Notes under the pieces: model-generated
Database searches by the model: none
The model's input: the letters and a program-made list of their open reading frames with translations, nothing else
What the model was told of the DNA's origin: nothing
Assembly: GCA_900319195.1 (NCBI GenBank)
Contig: ONNL01000076.1
Location: 1 to 23,687, forward strand
DNA from: an uncultured Ruminococcus sp.
GTDB taxonomy: Bacteria; Bacillota; Clostridia; Oscillospirales; Ruminococcaceae
Reading direction: 5' to 3'
Length of the DNA: 23,687 nucleotides
Shown: positions 7,602 through 14,113 of the stretch, piece by piece
Layout of the letters: the number at the start of each line of letters is the position of its first letter
How positions within the stretch are numbered: the first letter of the stretch is position 1
Translations under genes and position numbers: made by a program

Positions 7602-8099
7602 CTAAATTATAAGTATTCCCAGCATGACCCCGAACAGCGTCCCTGCCGCCCGATAGAGTCGGCTTTTTTGCCGATATTCCTCAGTCCGCTGTCTTTCAAG
7701 GCACTCAATTTCCGATTCGAGCACTGCTATCGACGAGAGCTGTCCCTCAATGTCACTTGTCCCGAGAATGTCCCCGAACCGCAGAATTATGTCCCTCTCC
7801 TCGCCGCCGAGCTCCTGTTCGTTTGCCGCCTTTCGCCACAGCTCGTGAAAGTCCTCGCCGCTGCTGTACCTCTCAGGGAGCTTTTCAATGAAGGACAGCT
7901 CCCCGAATCCGCAGGATCTCAGCTCACGTGAGAGTCTGTACACATCAGCGCCGGTGCTCCGTATCAGTACCGCGCTCCGTCTGAGCATTGTACCAATCTC
8001 CCTGCAAAGTCCGCGACGGCTTTTAAGCTGTTCCGAGAATTGTATTCCGATGAGTGCTCCTGCCGCCGTAAAGAGCAGTGCCGCCGCTATCCTAAGCAC
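7602..8099 (-). CDS. spoIIIAB: Stage III sporulation protein AB
   Basis: Mother-cell membrane protein related to the GspF/PilC platform proteins, working with the ATPase SpoIIIAA. The chosen start is GTG 8099 (165 residues, MLRIAAALLFTAAGALIG), which resembles the Bacillus N-terminus, overlaps the spoIIIAA stop by 8 nt and has AAGGAG 11 nt upstream. A TTG at 8108 is the alternative but lies only 2 nt from that site. It has an N-terminal membrane helix, a helical soluble core with LSRELRSCGFGELSFIEKLPE and EEYRQKSRLYRAAGTLFGVML, and a C-terminal membrane helix. The ending LFGVMLGILII is typical. Confidence 0.92.
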   Translation of the reverse strand: MLRIAAALLFTAAGALIGIQFSEQLKSRRGLCREIGTMLRRSAVLIRSTGADVYRLSRELRSCGFGELSFIEKLPERYSSGEDFHELWRKAANEQELGGEERDIILRFGDILGTSDIEGQLSSIAVLESEIECLERQRTEEYRQKSRLYRAAGTLFGVMLGILII

Positions 8100-9003
8100 T
8101 TTTCGCAAGTCTCCTTATCTCGCGCACCGATGACGGAGAATCGCTCCCCGTCAGGAACACAGCATAGTCGAAAACTCCCGCGGAAACAAGCTCAGAGATG
8201 AATTTTCTGCGAGAAAGGTCCTCAAACGACTCCGCGTGGACAGTCGCCGTGAACCTCACTCCGCTCCCGAAGCCGCTGAGTATCGCCTGTGAGTCGGAAT
8301 TCTCCGATATTTCGTCACAAAAGACCATGTACGGAGAGAGCGTCCTTATCGCTGAAGCAATGCCGCCTGCGCGGTCGAGTCCGACTATCACATCGGTCAG
8401 TGTCCCCGTGTCACACGTCGGGACACCATCAACCGTCCCCGAAAGCTCGTTTCGCTCGTCGATGAGGGAGCACTTGAACAGCTCGCCGTAAATCCTGCAC
8501 ACATCGCGCAGAACTGTAGTCTTTCCCGAGTTGACACCGCCGCAGATAAGGAGCGAGCTGCCAAACGGGACACGTCCGACTATCCGCTCTGCACAGCCTT
8601 TCACCTCACGGGCGACACGAAAATTCAGCGAGGTCACATCACCGATAACACCGCTCTCGGAATATACTCCGCTCACCCCGACACGAATCCCGTTTTCAAT
8701 AACGAAAAATCCCTGCCGAAGCTCACGCTGACAGCTGTGTACGGAATAGTGACAGAGCTTGCTTACAGTCTCCGAAATTTCGGCTGATGTCACCATCAAA
8801 TCAACGTCCGCAAGCTTACTGCATAGTCTGCCGTGAGTATCGGTGAAGCATATCCTTGACGGGTAAACGAGAGCAAGTCCCCTGCCGTTATATAGTCTGA
8901 CCTCGGAGAGCTTTGACCTGTTTGCCGGCGAAGTCCGCAACACTGCGTTTCTCAGTCTTTCGGGGAGATAGTCGGCTATCACCTCAAGGCTTGTACGTCC
9001 CAT
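8092..9003 (-). CDS. spoIIIAA: Stage III sporulation protein AA, secretion-type ATPase
   Basis: P-loop ATPase of the type II/IV secretion superfamily, presumed motor of the SpoIIIA channel on the mother-cell side. 303 residues (Bacillus 307). Walker A is GGVNSGKTT at 155-163; the usual form in SpoIIIAA is GPPxxGKTT, so the two prolines are replaced, but the invariant GKTT is intact. IDERNELSG at 181-189 and the Walker B stretch YMVFCDEI at 225-232 follow, then a sensor-like TATVHAES. GAGGAG lies 8 nt before ATG 9003. First gene of the operon, with a sigma-E-like promoter just upstream. Confidence 0.95.
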   Translation of the reverse strand: MGRTSLEVIADYLPERLRNAVLRTSPANRSKLSEVRLYNGRGLALVYPSRICFTDTHGRLCSKLADVDLMVTSAEISETVSKLCHYSVHSCQRELRQGFFVIENGIRVGVSGVYSESGVIGDVTSLNFRVAREVKGCAERIVGRVPFGSSLLICGGVNSGKTTVLRDVCRIYGELFKCSLIDERNELSGTVDGVPTCDTGTLTDVIVGLDRAGGIASAIRTLSPYMVFCDEISENSDSQAILSGFGSGVRFTATVHAESFEDLSRRKFISELVSAGVFDYAVFLTGSDSPSSVREIRRLAKSA

Positions 9004-9026
9004 TCTGTATCAACTCCTCACGATAA

Positions 9027-9055
9027 ATATTATTCACGAACAGGCTGATTTATGA
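9027..9055 (-). promoter_or_regulatory. Candidate sigma-E-type promoter of the spoIIIA operon
   Basis: On the minus strand TCATAAA (9055-9049) fits the Bacillus sigma-E -35 consensus KMATAWW at every position. A 14-nt spacer follows, then AATAATAT (9034-9027), which matches the -10 consensus CATACANT at five of eight positions including ATA. The expected start would leave a leader of only about 20 nt before ATG 9003. No good TTGACA/TATAAT pair is present in the same interval. In Bacillus this operon is sigma-E dependent; assignment here is inferred from the match. Confidence 0.5.
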
Positions 9056-9070
9056 CTTAAAAATGAGCAT

Positions 9071-9102
9071 AAAAAAAACAGCACCGAAGTGCTGTTTTTT
9101 AG
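9071..9102 (-). terminator. Intrinsic terminator of the sugar ABC operon
   Basis: Minus-strand stem CAGCAC-TTCG-GTGCTG (9094-9079) is flanked by A6 and T8 runs. The loop is a C(UUCG)G tetraloop, which is exceptionally stable. It lies 9 nt after the last permease stop. The flanking runs would also let it work on plus-strand transcripts, but no gene points into it from the left. Confidence 0.9.
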
Positions 9103-9110
9103 ATCTGAAA

Positions 9111-10010
9111 TTATTCCTTTACACCGCCGAGTGCAACGCCGCCGATGATGAACTTTGAAAGGATGAGATATACGACAACGATAGGAATAATACTAATAGC
9201 GATAGCTGTATAGTTTACACCGAGGTCGGTAAGTATATCACTCGCACCAAGTCCTGAGATCATCATAGGAAGTGTCTTTTCCTTAGTAGGATTGGTAAGA
9301 AGTATAAGGTTCGGAGTATAGAAGTTATTCCAGTTAGCGATGAAAGCAAATATTGCCTGAACCGCAACTGCGGGCTTCATCATAGGCATTGCGATCTGAA
9401 CAAAGGTTCTGAACTCGCTGCATCCGTCGATACGAGCTGCTTCAACGATGTCAGCAGGGAACGATGACTTCATGTAAGATCTCATGAAGTAAACGATCGC
9501 AGGTGACGCAACAGCAGGTATGATAAGGGGAAGATAGCTGTCCTGAAGACCGATCTTGCTCATGAATGTAACGAATCCGGCAGAAGTAACCTGCATAGGA
9601 ACCATCATTACAACGAGAATTGCCATGTAAGCAGCTTCCTTGATCTTGAAATCATAGATCTGAATGCCGTAAGCAGTCAGGCATGAAAAGAAGATCGCAA
9701 GGAATGTTGCACATACAGCCTGGAATGCGCTGTTTCTGAAGCCGTAGAACGGCATGAATGCTGTCTTATAGTCCGCATCTGCGAGGAGCTTCTTGAGGTT
9801 CTTGAAGAGATGATCGCCGGGAACAAAGCTGAATCCGTTGATGGCGATATCTGTGTTCTCTCTTGAAGAGTTGAGAAGAAGCATGATCATAGGAGCGAGA
9901 CAGATTATAGTAAGAATAAGGAACCATACAAATAATATGCCGGACTTTACTCTCTGCTTGAATATGTAATTATCCTTTTTGCTTCCGTAAACAGATTTCA
10001 TATTACTCAT
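9111..10010 (-). CDS. Carbohydrate ABC transporter permease, MalG family
   Basis: 299-residue inner-membrane permease of the CUT1 sugar importers. About six membrane helices are visible, starting with residues 22-45 (GILFVWFLILTIICLAPMI). The cytoplasmic EAA loop that docks the ATPase reads EAARIDGCSEFRTFVQIAMP, near residues 193-212, with the invariant G. It ends in the typical IIGGVALGGVKE tail. The start at ATG 10010 overlaps the upstream permease stop as ATGA, with GGAGGG 8 nt before it. The partner permease and binding protein precede it. The ATPase is absent, as is common where one shared MsmK-like ATPase serves several importers. Substrate is not determinable from sequence; an oligosaccharide is likely. 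Confidence 0.93.
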   Translation of the reverse strand: MSNMKSVYGSKKDNYIFKQRVKSGILFVWFLILTIICLAPMIMLLLNSSRENTDIAINGFSFVPGDHLFKNLKKLLADADYKTAFMPFYGFRNSAFQAVCATFLAIFFSCLTAYGIQIYDFKIKEAAYMAILVVMMVPMQVTSAGFVTFMSKIGLQDSYLPLIIPAVASPAIVYFMRSYMKSSFPADIVEAARIDGCSEFRTFVQIAMPMMKPAVAVQAIFAFIANWNNFYTPNLILLTNPTKEKTLPMMISGLGASDILTDLGVNYTAIAISIIPIVVVYLILSKFIIGGVALGGVKE

Positions 10011-11110
10011 ATTGAGAACCCTCCAAACTGCTTATCCTTAAGCTTTGCCTGCTTTGCATTTTTCTTGATCTGCTTCTTGCGAGCGATAGCGTCCTTATCT
10101 CTTGAGATATACAAGCCGATAAGACCGAGGCAAAGTGTTACGAGGAACAGAATTACAGAGGCAGCACCTGAAAGGCCGTAGAATCTGTTGCCCTCCATCT
10201 GAACCTCCTGGAAGTAGTTCCTGTATATGAATACCGCAACTGTTTTCAGATGATCTTCCTGCTTGAATTTGCTTGTGCTTACTCTGAAGAGGAAAGGAAT
10301 ATCGAACATCTGGAGACCACCGATCATAGATGTGATAAGTGTGTATGACATGATAGGTGTAAGAAGCGGAAGTGTTATCTTTCTGAATGTCTGACCCGAG
10401 CTTGCACCGTCGATGCTTGCAGCCTCGAAGAGAGACGGGTTGATACCGAGAATACCTGACATAAGCATGATCATGGTATTACCGAACCACATCCAAGTCT
10501 GTATGAACCATACAGAAGCTCGTCCTGCCCATTCACCCGAAACAAACTTGACGTTTTCGTCAACAATGCCTGCCTTGAGGAGAATAGAGTTAAGAGCACC
10601 CGGACGCTGTCCATCGGCAAGTATCTGATAGAACATGACAGCAACAGAAGCTGCTGTGATAACGTTAGGAAGGTACATAACTACCTTAAAGAATCCCTTT
10701 CCGGGAATTCTGAGCTTAGCGTCAGTAAACCATACGGCAAGAGAAAGAGACAATGCAAGCTGAGGAATAAAGTTACCTACCCAAAGAACAATAGTATTCT
10801 TAAAGCATTCGATAAAATCCTCGTGCATATTTGTGTGCCATTTGAAGAGCGTTCTGCTTTCATAATCGCCTTCCTTGGCATTTGTAAGTAAAACTCTGAA
10901 GTTATCCAGACCAACAAAGTCATCCTTTGTCAAGCCCTGATTATATCCCGACTTTGCGAGAACACCGTTTCCGTAAAAGCTAAGAATAAATGTCTGGATA
11001 AGCGGCCAAAACGTAAAAATAAAATAAACAGTAAAAAAAGGTAAAATAAAGATGTAGCCATACTTAGCATAGCTGACCTTCTTTATTCTTCTCTGAGCGG
11101 CTGAAGCCAT
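10007..11110 (-). CDS. Carbohydrate ABC transporter permease, MalF family
   Basis: Inner-membrane permease of a CUT1 sugar importer, pairing with the MalG-type protein downstream. Start at ATG 11110 (367 residues, MASAAQRRIKKVSYAKYG) with GAGAGGG about 9 nt upstream; the frame stays open to 11158, but that would cross the intergenic hairpin. Six to eight membrane helices; the EAA loop is EAASIDGASSGQTFRKITLP. Between helices 1 and 2 there is a longer extracytoplasmic insertion (roughly residues 58-110) with acidic and His/Trp residues. The C-terminus is strongly basic (KDAIARKKQIKKNAKQAK). It is co-transcribed with the binding protein, separated by two hairpins. Confidence 0.92.
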   Translation of the reverse strand: MASAAQRRIKKVSYAKYGYIFILPFFTVYFIFTFWPLIQTFILSFYGNGVLAKSGYNQGLTKDDFVGLDNFRVLLTNAKEGDYESRTLFKWHTNMHEDFIECFKNTIVLWVGNFIPQLALSLSLAVWFTDAKLRIPGKGFFKVVMYLPNVITAASVAVMFYQILADGQRPGALNSILLKAGIVDENVKFVSGEWAGRASVWFIQTWMWFGNTMIMLMSGILGINPSLFEAASIDGASSGQTFRKITLPLLTPIMSYTLITSMIGGLQMFDIPFLFRVSTSKFKQEDHLKTVAVFIYRNYFQEVQMEGNRFYGLSGAASVILFLVTLCLGLIGLYISRDKDAIARKKQIKKNAKQAKLKDKQFGGFSI

Positions 11111-11155
11111 CCTCACACACCCTCTCGAATTAATAGATTGCTTTAATATAATATA

Positions 11156-11186
11156 CAACCTACGGAGCAGTATGCCCCGTAGGTTG
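11156..11186 (-). promoter_or_regulatory. Intraoperonic hairpin between binding-protein and permease genes
   Basis: A perfect 10-bp inverted repeat, CAACCTACGG and CCGTAGGTTG (arms 11156-11165 and 11177-11186), with a further GCA/TGC pairing inside the loop. It is followed on the minus strand by AT-rich sequence but no T run, so it is unlikely to be a full terminator. A position just after the binding-protein gene suggests mRNA stabilisation or partial termination, giving more lipoprotein than permease. The structure is seen; the role is inferred from analogous malE-malF arrangements. Confidence 0.7.
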
Positions 11187-11196
11187 ACATTACATT

Positions 11197-11215
11197 GTAT
11201 AGGGTTGTACTATAC
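11197..11215 (-). repeat. Second, weaker intergenic hairpin after the binding-protein gene
   Basis: GTATAG and CTATAC arms (11197-11202 and 11210-11215) with a 7-nt loop, immediately after the binding-protein stop at 11220. AT-rich and only 6 bp. It may act together with the stronger hairpin at 11156-11186. Confidence 0.45.
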
Positions 11216-11219
11216 TTAA

Positions 11220-12725
11220 TTAGCCGATAGATACACCGGGAACGTTAGCAACAACGTTGTCCTCGAATGCAGCTACTGTATCATCCCAAGACTTGCCAGC
11301 AAGGTAGTTTTTCTTAACAGCGTTGATGAACTGTGTCTTGATAGCAGCATCGTAAGGTGTGATAAGACCATTGAAGTCAAGGCTCTTTACGTTCTCAGCA
11401 AGCTCAGCATAGAAGTTCTGGCCATCCTTGAACTCGCCTGTGATATCCTGGTTGAATACTGTGTTAGAGCTGATGAGCTCATCCATAACAGTCTTGTTGT
11501 TTACGAACTCAGGCTTTGTTGTAGCATAAGTCTTCATAGAGTCGTTTGTAACTGTTGCAGACTTGATGAGAGCCTGTGCCTCTTCACCGTTATCTGTAGC
11601 AGGGTTAACAACGAGCCATGTACCGCCCCAGTAGTAAGGTGTCGGGCCCTGGCAAACTGCCCACTTACCGTAGGTTTTTCCACCTACGCCGCCGTTAGCA
11701 TCGAGGAAGAAGCCGCCGAAGCCCCATGTGGATACGAAGTAACCCATGCAAGAGCCGTCAACGCCTGCTGCCTGCCATGAACCATCAGTTGCCCACTGCT
11801 CGTTCTGTGTAACACCGCCCATATCCCAGAGGGTCTTAGCTGTGTCAGCGAACTTCTTGCAGGAATCATCTATCTGGAGAACGTCGTTCTCGTCAACCCA
11901 AGGCTGTGTACGTCCGCAAGCGAATGCCTGCCACATACCACCGAGTGTATCAGCGAGAGCTGTCTTACCGCCGGACTTGTCAGCAACTGTCTGAGCAGCA
12001 GCTACGAACTTATCCCAGTCAGCAACCTGCTCCTGCATCTCAGCAGGTGATGTTGCACCGAGGTACTCCTCAGCGAGATCAGCTCTGTAAGCGAAGCCGC
12101 CTGCTGCAGCCTGCCATGAAACGCCCTTACGAACGCCGTTTGAATCCTTACCGATTGCATCTGTGTATGCATAGATGTCAGCAAAGTTATCATCTGTGAA
12201 ACCAAGCTTGTCAAGAGCAAGTGTCTTGGAGTCGTCGTTGATATACTTAAGAGCCCAGTCAGCCTCGCAGAAGTAAACGTCGAGGTCCTTACCGCTCTTG
12301 AAGAGTTCGTCATACTTAGCAGAAGCTTCGCCGCCGCCTACCTGGAAGTTGATGAGCTCGATGCCGTCCATCTTGTTGTCAGCGAGGTCTGTCTTTGTCT
12401 GCTCATAGTCAGTACCCTTCCACTGAGCGATAAGAGCCGGAGCATCGTCTGCGTTCCAAGCTGCAACTGTGAATGTGTCGCCGCCTGTCTTTACTGAAGC
12501 GTCGATTGCGCCAACTTCCTCAGACTTTGTGCCTGAAACAGGAGCATCAGTAGCATCTTCGCCGCCGTCAGCCTTTGTCTCTTCTTCGCCAGCAGCTGTT
12601 GTAGCCTCTGTGCCAGCCTTGCTTGAAGATGAAGAAGATGAATCATCCTTGCCGCATCCAGCAAATACTGTAGCAGCCATAGCCAATGTGGATACTAAAG
12701 CTAATGTTTTCTTAAGTGTGTTCAT
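11220..12725 (-). CDS. Extracellular sugar-binding lipoprotein of an ABC importer
   Basis: 501-residue solute-binding protein (bacterial extracellular family 1) that captures sugar for the two downstream permeases. The N-terminus MNTLKKTLALVSTLAMAATVFAGC is a lipoprotein signal with the modified cysteine at residue 24 (lipobox FAGC). A Ser/Thr/Glu/Asp-rich tether spans about residues 27-70. The remainder has the two-lobed binding-protein pattern, rich in Trp and Asp, e.g. GVSWQAAAGGFAYRADLAEEYLG and WGGTWLVVNPAT. AAGGAGG lies 10 nt before ATG 12725. Codons are strongly biased towards a few (gct, aac, aag), unlike the sporulation genes, consistent with high expression. It has a long hairpin-rich leader. 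Ligand unknown; cello- or manno-oligosaccharides would suit the setting. Confidence 0.92.
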   Translation of the reverse strand: MNTLKKTLALVSTLAMAATVFAGCGKDDSSSSSSSKAGTEATTAAGEEETKADGGEDATDAPVSGTKSEEVGAIDASVKTGGDTFTVAAWNADDAPALIAQWKGTDYEQTKTDLADNKMDGIELINFQVGGGEASAKYDELFKSGKDLDVYFCEADWALKYINDDSKTLALDKLGFTDDNFADIYAYTDAIGKDSNGVRKGVSWQAAAGGFAYRADLAEEYLGATSPAEMQEQVADWDKFVAAAQTVADKSGGKTALADTLGGMWQAFACGRTQPWVDENDVLQIDDSCKKFADTAKTLWDMGGVTQNEQWATDGSWQAAGVDGSCMGYFVSTWGFGGFFLDANGGVGGKTYGKWAVCQGPTPYYWGGTWLVVNPATDNGEEAQALIKSATVTNDSMKTYATTKPEFVNNKTVMDELISSNTVFNQDITGEFKDGQNFYAELAENVKSLDFNGLITPYDAAIKTQFINAVKKNYLAGKSWDDTVAAFEDNVVANVPGVSIG

Positions 12726-12750
12726 TGGAAATTTTCCTCCTTAAATATGT

Positions 12751-12778
12751 ATATTATACCCCGGATGAAGTATAATAT
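12751..12778 (-). repeat. 9-bp perfect inverted repeat just upstream of the binding-protein ribosome site
   Basis: Arms ATATTATAC (12751-12759) and GTATAATAT (12770-12778) with a 10-nt loop, CCCGGATGAA. In RNA it would form a hairpin ending about 8 nt before the Shine-Dalgarno. In DNA it could be an operator. Each arm contains TATAAT, on opposite strands, but I see no matching -35 for either, so the main promoter is more likely the one at 13110-13138. Confidence 0.65.
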
Positions 12779-12799
12779 GTATGAAATTAAGTTTTTGGG

Positions 12800-13103
12800 T
12801 CGTTCCATTCGGTAAATCAGCCCGATGAATGTCCTCATCGGCGCTCATTACTCCGAAAGGAGCGCGCCGAGCAGCACTTTCGTGCAGCTATTACTAAAGA
12901 CTTGCGTCTGCGTAATCTTGTTTGCGTATGTGATCCGGAAGTATTCCGGACGGTCCGCAGCGGATCATACTGCAGCCCTTCGGCAGTCTGCCGAGGTTTA
13001 CCTGCATTCCGCAGGCGGTTTAAAGGTGTTCATCTCATGCCTCATCTGTTTCCTGCTGTGCACGCATTTCACAGAATACACGCATAATACTCCCACGCTT
13101 TAC
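12800..13103 (-). ncRNA. Candidate structured leader RNA of the sugar ABC operon
   Basis: No gene is found between 12726 and 13300, but the minus strand folds into a dense run of short perfect hairpins. They are at 13056-13074, 13001-13015, 12977-12996 (one bulge), 12954-12964, 12934-12950, 12890-12916, 12870-12889, 12839-12869 and 12822-12841. Two have GNRA loops in this orientation: GCAA at 12905-12902 and GAAA at 12881-12878. A TTGACA-17-TATATT promoter at 13110-13138 would transcribe all of it into the binding-protein gene. I compared it by memory with c-di-GMP, cobalamin, lysine, glycine, T-box, RNase P, SRP and tmRNA signatures and recognised none. It may be a riboswitch-like or protein-binding leader. 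Structure is seen; function is unknown. Confidence 0.5.
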
Positions 13104-13109
13104 AAATAA

Positions 13110-13138
13110 AATATACAGCATTTTTTGATAAATGTCAA
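13110..13138 (-). promoter_or_regulatory. Near-consensus sigma-A promoter of the sugar ABC operon
   Basis: Minus strand TTGACA (13138-13133), 17-nt spacer (13132-13116), TATATT (13115-13110). Predicted transcription start near 13103, giving a leader of about 375 nt before ATG 12725. It lies downstream of the comEA-like stop at 13301 and is the best promoter in the interval. Confidence 0.75.
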
Positions 13139-13230
13139 TGCTTTGAATTGTTCTTTAACCTTTTTTGTGCACCGTGTATGTTTTCAACAGGAGTTTTTTA
13201 GTAACAATTACATAATTCTCACAGGCAATA

Positions 13231-13254
13231 TTAAAATGTTACAAATCAGTAACA
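13231..13254 (-). terminator. Weak candidate terminator after the comEA-like gene
   Basis: TGTTAC-TGATTT-GTAACA (13254-13237 on the minus strand) followed by TTTTAA. The stem is only 6 bp with low GC, so termination may be inefficient. Two more AGTAACA copies occur nearby at 13277 and 13200 on the plus strand. Confidence 0.35.
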
Positions 13255-13300
13255 GACATCTTTGCACTTTTTATACAGTAACAGTGCTCCCCTTTTATGC

Positions 13301-14098
13301 TTATTGCACAACAATAACAAAATTTAGTATCTCTGCGACCTGTTTTTGCTCCAGTTCTTCTATATATAGTAATTCATACGGGTGCTTGAAGCCGCCTATG
13401 CCCTCACGCAGAGCGAGAATTTTCTGTGCTATTTCCTCGTCCACATACGGCAGGAGCATAAGCTCGTCCGCCGTCGCTTTGTTCAGGTCGATAGGAGCGA
13501 TCTCATCAAGTGTCGGGACGTGCTCCGTAGAAGGCTCCGTTTCGGGTATTGCCGTCGTCGCCTCTGCCTCGGTGACAGGCTCCGTTGCCTCTTCGGAAGC
13601 AGTATCGCTTTCGGTCGGCGGCTCGGGATATATCGGGTCCGTCACGTAGATGTTGTCCCGAATGTCCCCGAAAATCTTCTCACCGATGCCATCGACGAGC
13701 ATTATCTCCTCGATATTATTGAATTTCCCGACATTTTCGCGGTATTCGGCTATCCTCTCTGCGAGAACATCTCCGATACCCTCAAGCTGACGAAGCTGCT
13801 CGGTATCGGCTGTGTTTAGGTCAATGTACAGCACTCCCACCGTCGTTTCCTCCGCAGTTGCGGTGGACGTTGTCACAGTAGAGGTCGTCCCCACCGCAGT
13901 TGCGGCGGCTGTAGTGCTTTTTGCTTTTGGAGCCGCAGTCACTGTCGGCTTTGTATCTGAAAACGTTGATGTTTCGGTATTTGGTACAACGTCATGGTCA
14001 GTAGTGTGTCTTTCAGCAGTAAACGTCATCAGAAAAACCGTTCCGACAGCAACGAGCGCCGAAGCCGCCAGCACGGCGGTTATCTTTCCGTTTCCCAT
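13301..14098 (-). CDS. ComEA-like membrane-anchored protein with two helix-hairpin-helix domains
   Basis: 265 residues. An N-terminal hydrophobic anchor at 8-25 is followed by a Thr/Ser/Ala-rich linker (40-88) and a ComEA-type HhH domain at 91-150 (DLNTADTEQLRQLEGIGDVLA with a second LVDGIGEKI hairpin). An acidic Pro/Glu/Thr linker spans 151-201, and a second, diverged HhH domain spans 202-264 (DLNKATADELMLLPYVDEEIA). ComEA in Bacillus is the surface DNA receptor for transformation and has one such domain; the second copy has lost the GIG glycines, so DNA binding by it is doubtful. It lies 15 nt after the dockerin protease, with AAGG before ATG 14098. No comEC/comF or other competence gene is here. 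Function could be DNA binding at the surface, but this is inferred. Confidence 0.85.
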   Translation of the reverse strand: MGNGKITAVLAASALVAVGTVFLMTFTAERHTTDHDVVPNTETSTFSDTKPTVTAAPKAKSTTAAATAVGTTSTVTTSTATAEETTVGVLYIDLNTADTEQLRQLEGIGDVLAERIAEYRENVGKFNNIEEIMLVDGIGEKIFGDIRDNIYVTDPIYPEPPTESDTASEEATEPVTEAEATTAIPETEPSTEHVPTLDEIAPIDLNKATADELMLLPYVDEEIAQKILALREGIGGFKHPYELLYIEELEQKQVAEILNFVIVVQ

Positions 14099-14113
14099 AG
14101 CGCCTTCAATTCA

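Noticed and set aside
12800..13040. CRISPR array or REP-type repeat cluster
   Set aside because: The hairpins differ in sequence, size and spacing; there is no repeated unit and no cas gene.
12902..13087. Small plus-strand open frame (61 residues) in the leader region
   Set aside because: No ribosome site, Cys/Arg-rich shadow-like composition, and it overlaps structured sequence better explained as RNA.
13200..13283. Three AGTAACA copies downstream of the comEA-like gene
   Set aside because: Irregular spacing (48 and 29 bases) in AT-rich DNA; too short to call a repeat family or operator array.
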